This document shows, piece by piece, positions 25,942-36,100 of a stretch of DNA of 64,000 bases; the stretch's first letter is position 1; every line of letters starts with the position of its first letter. Source of the stretch: Oscillospiraceae bacterium (GTDB lineage: Bacteria > Bacillota > Clostridia > Oscillospirales > Oscillospiraceae); assembly GCA_017461445.1 (NCBI GenBank), contig JAFTXW010000005.1, forward strand, positions 1 through 64,000, in the 5' to 3' direction. Both the position numbers and the translations under genes were made by a program. Below the pieces are notes generated by a model. It searched no databases. It was not told the origin of the DNA and was given only the letters and a program-made list of their open reading frames with translations.

Positions 25942-28803
25942 ATGGCGAAACGAATCACGAGCGCGCTGCTGGTGCTGGCACTGGCACTGTCCCTGCTGGG
26001 CGGCATCCCGGTGGGCACGGCCCGGGCGGCAGAGCCCCAGCTGGGCGAGAATGAGACCGAACGGGACGAGCTGACCAGTGTTGTCGCCCAGGGAAAGCTG
26101 GAAAATATCACCTGGATGCTGGAAAGCGATGGAAAGCTGACCATCTCCGGCGAGGGCGATATGCCCCACTGCCAGCTGGAGACCGATGTGCCCTGGCTGG
26201 AATATTCTGACCAGATCACCTCCGCCGTGATCGAAAAGGGCATCACCACAGTGGGTATCTTCTGCTTCTACCAGTGCCTGAAGCTGGAATCCGTTTCCAT
26301 TCCCGAGGGCGTGACCAGCATCGGGAATCATGCCTTTGAGTGGTGCCGGAAGCTGAAAGAGGTCATTCTGCCCGATTCCGTGAAGAGCATCGGTCTTATG
26401 GCCTTCTATAACTGCGACGGCATGGAAACCCTGGAGCTGGGCGGCGTGGAGATGATCGCCAACGATGCCTTCAATATGTGCCGCAGCCTGACGGAGGTCA
26501 CCTTCCCGGCGACCCTGACGGAGATGAAAAACTACAGCTTTGCTTGCTGCGATAGCCTGACTACCATTACCTTTGAAGGTGATGCCCCCACCTTCAGCGG
26601 CCAGCCCTTCTCCGGCACCGGCAGCTTCCCCAATGAGACCGTGACGGCCTACTATCCCGGAGACAACGCAACCTGGACTTCCGATGTGATGACCGACCTG
26701 GGCGGCGACATCGACTGGAAGACCACCGGCGGCGAGACAGTTGAACCCGAGCCCGAGACCATCGGCGGCAACTGCGGCAAGGAGATCACCAACCTGACCT
26801 GGACCCTGGATGAGGCCACCGGGACGCTGACCGTTTCCGGCACCGGCGAGATGCAGGGGGTCAGCAGTTGGGTCTACACCCCCTGGGCAGAGTACGCCGA
26901 CCAGATCAAGACGGTTGTTCTGGAGGAAGGCGTGGTATCTGTGGGCTCTTCCATGTTCGGCGGCCTGACGGAGCTGGAAGGTATCTCCTTCCCCAGCACC
27001 CTGCGGTGGATACAGGATGCGGCCTTTGAAATGACCACCAGCCTGAAATCCGTGACCTTCCCCGAAACGTTGGAGAGCATAGGCAGCCACGCCTTCTGGG
27101 GCTCCGGCCTGACGGAAGTGACCGTTCCCGAAAATACCAAGGTGTATGCCAAGGCTTTTGCCGAGTGCCAAAGCCTGACCAAAGTCACGCTGGAAGCGGG
27201 CTTCGAGGGTGGCGAAGAGGTGTTTGCCTATTGCCCCGGCCTGACGGATGTGACGGTGAAGGAGGGTGTCACCGCCCTGTCTGCCTCCATGTTCGCAAAC
27301 TGCACCGGGCTGGAATCCGTCGTGATCCCCGGTACGGTGGAGCAGCTGGGCTGGGGCGTGTTTGACTACTGCACGGCTCTGTCTGATGTGACATTGGAGG
27401 ATGGCGTGAAGGTCATTGGCCCCTGGGTCTTCCGGGGCTGCACCGCGCTGACGGAAATTGAGATCCCGGGCTCCGTGGAGACTATGGAGCAGGCAGTGTT
27501 TAACTACTGCGAGAATCTGGAGGAGATCCGCTTCCTGGGCGGCGCGCCGGACATCGATGATTCCGCGTTTAGCACGTTGAAGGTCACGGCCTATTATCCC
27601 AGCGGTGTGGAAAGCTGGAATGACGATACCCTCAAATACTACGGCAGTGTCCTGATCGACTGGGTGCCCTATGGCCACACTTGTCAGTATACTCCCGAGA
27701 CCGTTGCCCCTACCTGCACGGAGTTGGGCTATACCAAGTACAGCTGCACCTGCGGCGATGTCTATTTGGAGGACTATGTTGAGGCCCTGGGCCATGACTA
27801 CGAGAGCGGCGAATGCACCCGCTGCGGCGACGCGGACCCCAATTGGGTGAATCCCGATGCCAACTCCGGCGTGACCCGCCTTGCGGGCACCGACCGTTTC
27901 GATACCGCCTTCCTGGTGGCTGACCAGATGAAGGAGAACCTGGGTATTGAAAAGTTTGAGGCGGTCATCGTAGCCTCCGGCACCAACTTTGCCGATGCCC
28001 TCTCCGGCAGCTATCTGGCAGCGGTGAAGAACGCACCCATCCTGCTGAGCTTCAATGCCAAGTATAACCAGATAGTCAAGGACTACATCCGGGAGAACCT
28101 GGCCGAGGGCGGCACCGTTTACATTCTGGGCGGCCCCAGCGCAGTGCCTGCCACCATGGAGACCGGCATGGAAGGCTTCGTGGTGAAGCGTCTGGCGGGT
28201 GAGGACCGTTTCGGCACCAACCTGGCGATCTTGGCAGAAGCCGGTGTGGGTGATAAGCCCGTGCTGGTCTGCACCGGCGTCAGCTTCGCTGACAGCCTGT
28301 CCGCCTCCGCCTCCAAGCTGCCCATCCTGCTGGTGTACAAGAACCTGACCGATGGCCAGAGGGGCTTCCTGGACAGCCTGAACGGCAACCAGCTGTACAT
28401 CATCGGCGGTGAATCTGCCGTGGATATGACCATGCAGGAGCAGATCGAGACCTTCGGCCCCACCGGGCGCATCGGCGGCGGCAACCGCTTCGAGACCTCC
28501 GTGCTGATTGCGGAAATGTTCTTCGACAGCCCTAAGGCTGCAGTGCTGGCTTACGCCTGGAACTATCCCGACGGCCTGTGCGGCGGTGCCCTGGCGGCTA
28601 CCATGGACGCGCCCCTGATCCTGACCATGACCAAGTTTGAATCCGCCGCCGCGGACTACATCCACGGCGAAAACATCACCACCGGCACCGTCCTTGGCGG
28701 CACCGGCCTGATTTCCGAAAAGTCCGTCCAGACGATCTTCCCCGAGCCCGAGCAGAAACCGGGGAACGATAACAAATACGAAGACGAGCTTCCTATCGGG
28801 TAA
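25942..28803 (+). CDS. Secreted BspA-type LRR protein with three CWB2 repeats, DELPIG tail
   Basis: A 953-residue surface protein. After a signal peptide (to about ARAAE) come two blocks of BspA-type leucine-rich repeats (LRR_5; recurring pattern S-I-P-x-x-V-T-S-I-G-x-x-A-F-x-x-C), each starting with a WTL-x-x-x-GTLTISG strand. A Cys-x2-Cys module (APTCTELGYTKYSCTCG, CTRCG) follows, then three CWB2 repeats (about 645-940) with RLAGTDRFDTA, RLAGEDRFGTN and RIGGGNRFETS. LRRs of this type bind host or bacterial surfaces; CWB2 repeats hold proteins non-covalently to an anionic wall polymer. The start has AGGAGG. The C-terminus EDELPIG is shared with the lipoprotein at 19592. Confidence 0.9.
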   Translation: MAKRITSALLVLALALSLLGGIPVGTARAAEPQLGENETERDELTSVVAQGKLENITWMLESDGKLTISGEGDMPHCQLETDVPWLEYSDQITSAVIEKGITTVGIFCFYQCLKLESVSIPEGVTSIGNHAFEWCRKLKEVILPDSVKSIGLMAFYNCDGMETLELGGVEMIANDAFNMCRSLTEVTFPATLTEMKNYSFACCDSLTTITFEGDAPTFSGQPFSGTGSFPNETVTAYYPGDNATWTSDVMTDLGGDIDWKTTGGETVEPEPETIGGNCGKEITNLTWTLDEATGTLTVSGTGEMQGVSSWVYTPWAEYADQIKTVVLEEGVVSVGSSMFGGLTELEGISFPSTLRWIQDAAFEMTTSLKSVTFPETLESIGSHAFWGSGLTEVTVPENTKVYAKAFAECQSLTKVTLEAGFEGGEEVFAYCPGLTDVTVKEGVTALSASMFANCTGLESVVIPGTVEQLGWGVFDYCTALSDVTLEDGVKVIGPWVFRGCTALTEIEIPGSVETMEQAVFNYCENLEEIRFLGGAPDIDDSAFSTLKVTAYYPSGVESWNDDTLKYYGSVLIDWVPYGHTCQYTPETVAPTCTELGYTKYSCTCGDVYLEDYVEALGHDYESGECTRCGDADPNWVNPDANSGVTRLAGTDRFDTAFLVADQMKENLGIEKFEAVIVASGTNFADALSGSYLAAVKNAPILLSFNAKYNQIVKDYIRENLAEGGTVYILGGPSAVPATMETGMEGFVVKRLAGEDRFGTNLAILAEAGVGDKPVLVCTGVSFADSLSASASKLPILLVYKNLTDGQRGFLDSLNGNQLYIIGGESAVDMTMQEQIETFGPTGRIGGGNRFETSVLIAEMFFDSPKAAVLAYAWNYPDGLCGGALAATMDAPLILTMTKFESAAADYIHGENITTGTVLGGTGLISEKSVQTIFPEPEQKPGNDNKYEDELPIG

Positions 28804-28810
28804 ATAGCAC

Positions 28811-28844
28811 ACCGGGCTGCGGAAAACCGCAGCCCGGATTTTTA
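28811..28844 (+). terminator. Terminator after the LRR/CWB2 gene
   Basis: CCGGGCTGCGG-AAAA-CCGCAGCCCGG followed by ATTTTTA, an 11-bp perfect stem with a U-tract. Confidence 0.9.
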
Positions 28845-28929
28845 CGGGATTTGGGATATCTATTTCTGTCGGAGTATGCTATACTTTAGAAAAGAAGCGC
28901 GGAAGCCGCGCTGAGCAAGGAGTTTTTCT

Positions 28930-30114
28930 ATGGATCGTGAACAGGAATATCTGCTAAAGCTTTTGGGAGCTTTCCTCCGCCGGGAGGTCCCGGAGGTTTG
29001 GCAGGAGCTGGACTGGAAGAAGCTGATGGGGCAGGCGTATATCCACAATATTTCCGGCATTCTGGGCTATATGGCCATGACATACCCCATCTGCCCGGAT
29101 GGGGAGACTAATGCCGCCCTGCGCAGGATGTGTCTGGATACCATCATGCGGTATGCCAATCAGGGGGCGATGGTGGAGGAGCTCAGCCGGCTGCTGGCCC
29201 AAAAGGGGATCGACCATATTCTGATGAAAGGCTTCATCCTGCGGGAGTATTATCCGGTGCCCGAACTGCGCACCTTCGGTGACATCGACATCGTGATCCG
29301 TCCCGGTGACCGGGCAAAATGCGACAGCCTGATGCGGGAGCAGGGCTTCCAGGCAAAGGCAGACTGGGAGCCTGTATTCAGCTACATCCGCCCCGGTGAA
29401 TACTATGAGATCCACACGGAGATCATGGAGGTGGATGTGTCGGACAAGGCGGACTACCGGGGCTATTTCCGGGAAATGTGGGTCCACGCGGTGCCTATGG
29501 GGGAATGCCGCTATCAGTTTGAGCCGGAATTTCACTTCCTGTATATGATGACCCACATCGCGAAGCATGTCACAGGCTCCGGCGCGGGCATTCGGATGTA
29601 TCTGGATGTGGCAGCCTTCCTGCGGCATTTCGGCGGGGAGCTGGACTGGGACTATGTCCGGCAGGAGCTGAAAACGCTGGTACTTGCGGACTTTGCCAAT
29701 GTAGTGCTGACCCTGGTGCGGGACTGCTTTGGGGTGGAAAGCCCCATCCCGCTGAAGCCGGTGAAGGAAGAAACTTTGGCGGATTTCCTGGAATTTACCA
29801 TGAACGGCGGTATTTTTGGCCGGGTGGGCCGGGACAGCGGTATCAATTCCCTGAAAAACCAAAGCCGCGCGGAAGGGGAGACCTCCCGGGTATCTACCCT
29901 CACCCGACGGTTGTTCCCCTCCGCCAAGTCCATCGAGACCCGCTATACCTACCTCCAGGACAAGCCTTGGCTGCTGCCTGCGGCCTGGGTACACAGGCTG
30001 ATAAAAACCCGCGCCAGCTGGAACCAGCACACCCAGGAGGCCCGAAATATTTTGTCCGCCGACAAAGACACCGTACAAAAAATCAACCGCCTGTACAGGG
30101 AGATCGGCCTGTGA
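28930..30114 (+). CDS. Nucleotidyltransferase-like protein (NTP_transf_5), second copy
   Basis: A 394-residue paralogue of the protein at 18408-19577. The core is LMKGFILREYYPVPELRTFGD with DIDIVIRPGD (the G-D-x-D metal site), followed by a helical half with FLYMMTHIAKHV. Both copies end in a basic helical part with a similar (K/D)xPWLLPxxWxxR segment. The ribosome site AAGGAG lies 9 nt before the ATG. It is flanked by terminators and so stands alone, between the LRR/CWB2 gene and the convergent sialidase. The substrate is unknown; family members are found in lasso-peptide and capsule clusters. Confidence 0.78.
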   Translation: MDREQEYLLKLLGAFLRREVPEVWQELDWKKLMGQAYIHNISGILGYMAMTYPICPDGETNAALRRMCLDTIMRYANQGAMVEELSRLLAQKGIDHILMKGFILREYYPVPELRTFGDIDIVIRPGDRAKCDSLMREQGFQAKADWEPVFSYIRPGEYYEIHTEIMEVDVSDKADYRGYFREMWVHAVPMGECRYQFEPEFHFLYMMTHIAKHVTGSGAGIRMYLDVAAFLRHFGGELDWDYVRQELKTLVLADFANVVLTLVRDCFGVESPIPLKPVKEETLADFLEFTMNGGIFGRVGRDSGINSLKNQSRAEGETSRVSTLTRRLFPSAKSIETRYTYLQDKPWLLPAAWVHRLIKTRASWNQHTQEARNILSADKDTVQKINRLYREIGL

Positions 30115-30132
30115 CGGGAAGAGAATAATCGA

Positions 30133-30165
30133 GGCCCGCAGTTCATCTGAACTGCGGGCCTGCTT
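30133..30165. terminator. Bidirectional terminator between convergent genes
   Basis: GGCCCGCAGTTC-ATCT-GAACTGCGGGCC is a 12-bp perfect stem lying between the stops of the plus-strand nucleotidyltransferase and the minus-strand sialidase gene. It probably serves both. Confidence 0.8.
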
Positions 30166-30174
30166 TATGGGAAA

Positions 30175-33100
30175 TTAGTTGCCTTTGGAAAAAATAGTTC
30201 TGACGGAATCATCAGAGATCAGGCTGTCGCCGCCCAGGACGGTTCCCATGCCGATGCCGTGAGAGTTGATATAGTCAGCAGCAGCGGATTCGTACTTGGT
30301 CATGGTCAGGATCAGGGGGGCGTTGCTGGTGGAGGCCAGTATGCCGCCGCAGAGACCGTCGGGATAGTTCCATGCGTAGGCCAGAACAGCGGACTCAGGA
30401 TTCTCGAAGAAGGTCTCCGCGATCAGCACAGAGGTTTCGAAGCGGTTGTTGCCGCCGATACGCTCCACCTCGCCGTACTTCTCCAGCTGCATCTCCAGAT
30501 TGGAATCCACAGCGGTCTTTCCGCCGATGATGTACAGCTTGTTGCCGTCCAGGCCGTCCAGGAACGCCTTCTGCTCGTCGGTCAGGTTCTTCCAAACCAG
30601 CAGGATGGGCAGGCCGGAAGCGGAGGCGGACAGGCTGTCAGCGAATTCAAGGCCGGTGCAGACCAGGATATCCTTGCCCTCGACACCCGCTTCTGCCAGA
30701 ATCGCCAGGTTGGTGCCGAAGCGGTCATCACCGTTCAGACGCTTCACAGTAAAGGCATCCAGACCTTCCTCGAAGTCAGCAGGCACAGCGGTCTCGCCGC
30801 CCAGGATATAAACGGTGCCGCCGGCGTTCAGATTGTTCAGGATGTATTCCTTTACGGTGTCGTTGACCTCCTCGGTGGTGTAGGACAGCAGAATGGGGGC
30901 GTTCTTGACGGAAGCCAGATAGCTGCCTGCCAGAGCGTCGGCGAAGTTGGCACCGCTGGCTACGACCACCGCATCAAACTTCTCAATGCCCAGGTTCTTC
31001 TTCATCTGGTCAGCGATCACCAGTGCAGTGTCGAACCGGTTCTCACCTGCCAGACGGCCCACATTCTCTTCGTCCTCAGGCTCAGAGGGAGTCGTCTCTT
31101 CGGGAGTGGTCTCCTCGGGAACGGTCTCCTCAGGCTCGGTGGGCAGAGGATCAGGCTCGGTCTCATTTTCGCCGTAACCCGCGTCGATCAGGATCTTCTC
31201 AATGTCCTCCACAGTCAAAGGCTCGAAGGTGGCGTTGGGATCGTCACAGATCTTCAGGTCGGTGACGGAGAGTGTGCCTGTACTGACGGAAATAGTGACC
31301 GTGTAGGTATAGTTCGTGCCAATGGGATTGTCTAACTCGTAATACATATCCACACTTGTGGATATGTCCGCGCCATTCTTCACCTGCTTGACCTTCACGG
31401 TAATATTCTTGTTAGCGTCTACGTTGACACTGTAAGTAATGATTGTCTGATCAGCATCGGTAACGCTGAACGTGGTCTGTCCTTGACTAGCGGCTGTAAC
31501 AGTTATTGCAGTTTGCTCAGTGTTGAGTTCTGCGGATGCAATGCTACTATCCATACCAGTTGTACTCAGGCTAGCTCCAATTTCAATCGGAATCTGAACA
31601 CTGCCGCTGGCTTGCGGGTAACTATACTCATAGGACAACGAATATTTTGCATCTTTCTTCGGTGCCTTCAAACCAATCTGCATTGCGCGGTTAGTGGTTA
31701 CCTTAAAGGTCAGAGACTGATTGGCATACAGGAACAGTTCATTCTTGGGGCCGTTGTCCAGTAGGTCCTCAACGATGGAGATTGTTTCTGTTGTCTCGGA
31801 GCCTTCCTCATTTTCAGTAGAGCCAGTATCGGCTGTTTCCGTGGACTCTGATTCGAGTTCACCATAAGGATCATACAATACCACTAACGAGAAAACATCT
31901 GTCCCTGTAGCTGCAGCCCGAGCTGCTGCGTCATTGTAAACCTGCTGTGCAATCTTTGTTACATCGCTGCCATATTTACTGCTTGTCACGTCATTTACAT
32001 TCAGTGCAAGCAACGTAATATCTCTCAGCTGATAGAATGCAGGCTCATCTTCCAAATCGGAGGTAAAGATCGTGCTATCTTCAATGGTATTGATGATACG
32101 GACACCGTCGAGGTAGATGGGTTTTTCATCGTGGGTCTTGACGATGGTGACCTCATAGGTGCCCCACTCCAAATCCTTGACGGAAACGATAGGCAGGGAA
32201 TCAAAGTTGTCAGTCTGGCCCTCAGTTGCAGACGTTCCACCGATCCCCACCACGGTGTCGATCATAAACAACTTACTTACCGTTTCCAGAACACCGGTAC
32301 CCTTATTCCTGACAGAAACATAGCCGGTGCCCTCTGTGCAGTCGGCGTACAGCTCAAAGCCGGTGCCGGTAAAGGTGAAGGTTGTAGTTGCACCAAGAGA
32401 AGAGGTTTCGGCGTAGGACTTTGTAACTTCACCATTGCTGGTATCGCCATCATAGATAGGATCGAAGCCGTAATTATGCACATGGGTGCCCAGGTTTTCG
32501 GTGGTTTGGGTTACGGTTTCCGTAGCTTTGCTTCCCGTAGATGTCCAGGTTCCGGAATAATTGTTCACTGTATTGCCTTCATCATCTGTAGACTGGGTGA
32601 ACATAAAGCCCTCTTCGTAGTACACAGAGGTCGCGGGATACACGCGGAAACCGTTTACAAGGTCACCGTTGCTGTTATACAGGATAACCGCATCTTCACC
32701 CTGCAGAATGGAGGTGGGGGTGTAGGTCAACGTGCTCGTATCCTTATCAATGGTCACGGTACCGTAGGTACTGCTGGTCTTAGTCACGTCAACATTGGCG
32801 AAACCATATTTGCCCTTGATGTCTGTTATGGAGAAGGGCTGACCGAAATCAATAACGAAGATACCGGGATAAGCACCAATAACGTGGATATCCGCTTTTG
32901 CGTCAGTGGTTGCAGACGCAGTCGCATTGGAGTACGTGGATTTGTAGGTAAAGTTCATCTTTACCGTATTCGTAATAGTTTGCTCATCTCTATCTGCAGG
33001 AAGATCTTCGTTCCGAATCCTATAAACAACGTAGAACTCCGCAGTACGCTCGCCTGCAGCGATTTCAGCATCCGTCCAGGCTGCATTCAACTGGACCGTA

Positions 33101-36100
33101 ATATCCTGTGTCGTCAGCTGTTTGGCTTCATCGACAATAATACCATCGTACACACTGCCGTCGTTATTATGATCGCCATTATTGTCTCCATCGGTTGCAT
33201 CAAGTTCCTTGGTATAGAAGTAGGCACCGGGAAGAACATTATCTATCAGCTCAGACGCAGAGTACGTAAGCAAAGAATACCTTGTTTCCTTACCATTATC
33301 ATCTAAAGCCCATTCGGTAGGTGCTTCTTGCGTCACAGTGATGGTAAAGTAAACATACTCATCAACGGTTGCAATCATTTCCTTACCAGCATAATAGCGG
33401 AATTCAGCAGCCTTCATGGTCACAGGCAGAACGCCATTCAACGTTTTTTCTACTTCAGGCAGCTTCTCGGAAATAAATGTCATGGACGAAACCATTTTGG
33501 GAACACCATCGTGATCCCAACGTGTCATGCTCATTGCGCCATCACAGTTATACGTACTGCTGATTGAATTCTCCAGAACACTATTCAAAGAAGCTTCCCA
33601 GTCCGCTTCAGCATCCTTAGCGACATTATTTTCACCAGCGATATTATTATACGCCTGCGAACCAACATAGTACGTTACATCACCAACCGTTTCGTTGCCC
33701 AGGTCAGTACCATTCTTCAGGGGATAATACTCCGAAATGGATCCGGTAGAACCCATGCCTATGAGGGCGTATCCATCCTCCGGTGTTGCTGTCCATATAC
33801 ATGCAAATGCAGAATTTTGCGGACGCTCCAGATAAATCACTTGGCCCTGGGTTACAGGCACCATGGAGTAGATGGGGGCTGCCTTACTATAGCTGCTGAT
33901 GAACATGGTGTAGTACGGCTTGGTATTATCAACAGTTTCAATATAGTAGAACAACGGAACAGGCGTATCGTTATTTCCTATCAAGGATGCCTTTACCTCA
34001 ACAGGGATCGTGATGGATTCCTTTACATTGCCCTTGTAGACCGTAGCCGTGACAGTGGTAGTACCCGCTGCCACGCCGGTAACATTGCCGTTTGCGTCTA
34101 CGGATGCAATGGTGCTATCCGCGACGGACCACTCCACCTTGTCATAACCTGTGATATCCACGCCCAGATGGAAGGTTGCCCTCTCGGAAATGGTCAGAGA
34201 GGTGATCTTCTTTCCAGCCATATTCAGGTCAGAGCGATATGTTGCATTGTCGTTGTCATCGGAATAGGTATCTACACCAACGATGTTATTGAAATCCGCG
34301 ATGTCGCCAGCAGTGGCATCCGCTGCATCCAGAACAGTGATGTTGTAAGTGACATTGCCAACCGTAGCGGTGGTAGTACCCTTGGCTACGCCGGTAAAGG
34401 TGACGGCGGTGGAGCTGGATTCTTCAGTAGAAACAATTTCATAGATTGTCCACCAGCTACCGTTATCGGTGCTCGCATAGCTCCAGCCTGCCGCTGTAGT
34501 TGCCGTACCTGTATAGTCATTCAAGCCATACCAGCCTTGCTGGTCATTAATCAGCCAGGAATTTTCGCCTCCATAGTTGCCATAGTCCAACTGTAATGTT
34601 ACTGCACTATTCGAAAGGCTGGCAGTCTCGTAGCCTACATTCAGATAACCGCCATCGGTACCATAGCAAACTGTATATTCTTTGTCAGTGCCTGTACTTA
34701 CAATTGTCCAGAGATTCGTATTTTCAACCGTTGCCGTTCCATCCAGCAGAAGGCCAGGGCTTTTTGGTGTATTCGTAAGGGTTTTTCCTGCTCTGTTGTT
34801 GTAAAGCAGGTACTGCTCACCAGATTCGATTTCGGTAACTGCGTTCAGTACTTTACCTACGGGAGTGGTATTACCCACAACCGCCATGGTAGCAATGCCG
34901 GTATTGTTGCCAGTACCTTCGGAATAGTCGTACCCATCAATGGTCACGGTCTTACTCTGGCCTACATAAAGCGTAACATCCACCGTTGTTGTGTCCACTG
35001 CCATGCCGGAGATAGTCACATCAGAGAAGTGGGGAGCGGTGCCAACAAAGTAGCCATCCTGCAGGACAACGGCAAACTCGGTTCCGTCTACATGGCCGAC
35101 AAACTTATTGCAGCCGTTAAAGACAGTCTCATCATAGGGAATCTTCACCTCAGCCGCACCAGCATAGTTTTCTTCACTGGTGACATCGTCGATCATAATG
35201 CTGTAGGTAACAGCAGCCGTGTAGCCCTCCGCAGGAGTGGAGTTTTCTGCCTTGGAGACAGTAATACCTTCCAGAACAGGCTGGGACACCGTGATGGTAA
35301 CATTTGTATTGGTGTCAGTCAGGGTGTACTTGCCAGCCTCAGAAATAGTTGCATCGGGAGCAATGGTAGACATGCTCAGCTTTGTATAGGTAATGTGGGA
35401 AGCTGTGCCTGTATGGTTTCCAGCACTGTAGCTAATACAATCATCTTCATACAGCAGGCCAATGGAACCATCCGAGAGCTCTGCCATGTTGGAATATGCA
35501 AAGAAATTGTTGTTTACCTGGTAAGACTTAAGCAGCGTCATAGCATTCTTGTCATCCAGAGTAAAAACATAGATTTTACCGTTAAAACGGCCACCCCAAG
35601 TGCCGCCATCGGCGTAAGAAGGGCAACAAACCAATACAGCTTCTTTCCCATCAATTAGCTTCGAATAGTGCAGAGAGGAAACCATGCATGTAGAGAAATT
35701 GGCAACACCAGTATCCACCAAGTTGCCTGCAGTATAGCCGCTATCGGTCTTGGTGAAATCTACATAGGCGATGGTATTGTTTCCAGTACGCTTAACAAAG
35801 GCACGGATGGTGCCGTCATTCAGTTCAATGATAGAACTTTCATTGCCGGCTGCGCTGGTCTGTACGCGGTTCCAACCATCGGTAGTATTACCCCAGATTA
35901 GGTAAATGTTGGAGCCATCATAGGCGGTAAAGGCAATATCTTTATCCTGTGTCACCAGACCAGAGCCGGGGCCCAGAACCATCCAGGCGGTGCCCTCGGG
36001 CTTCACATTCAGCAGGGTGGGGTCAGACCAGGTCACGCCATCGGTGGAGGTGGTCATGCAAATATAGCTGGTTGCACGCACCTGGAAAGGAGAATCAGAG

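Noticed and set aside
25936..28812. 958-residue open frame on the minus strand opposite the LRR/CWB2 gene
   Set aside because: It mirrors a GC-rich real gene codon for codon, has no ribosome site or recognisable domain, and its composition is that of antisense shadow frames. The same holds for the long frames at 16328-18457, 48740-50515, 51107-53068 and 58233-60170 on the minus strand.
32131..33306. 391-residue plus-strand frame within the sialidase gene
   Set aside because: Shadow of the minus-strand sialidase; no start signal and no family resemblance.
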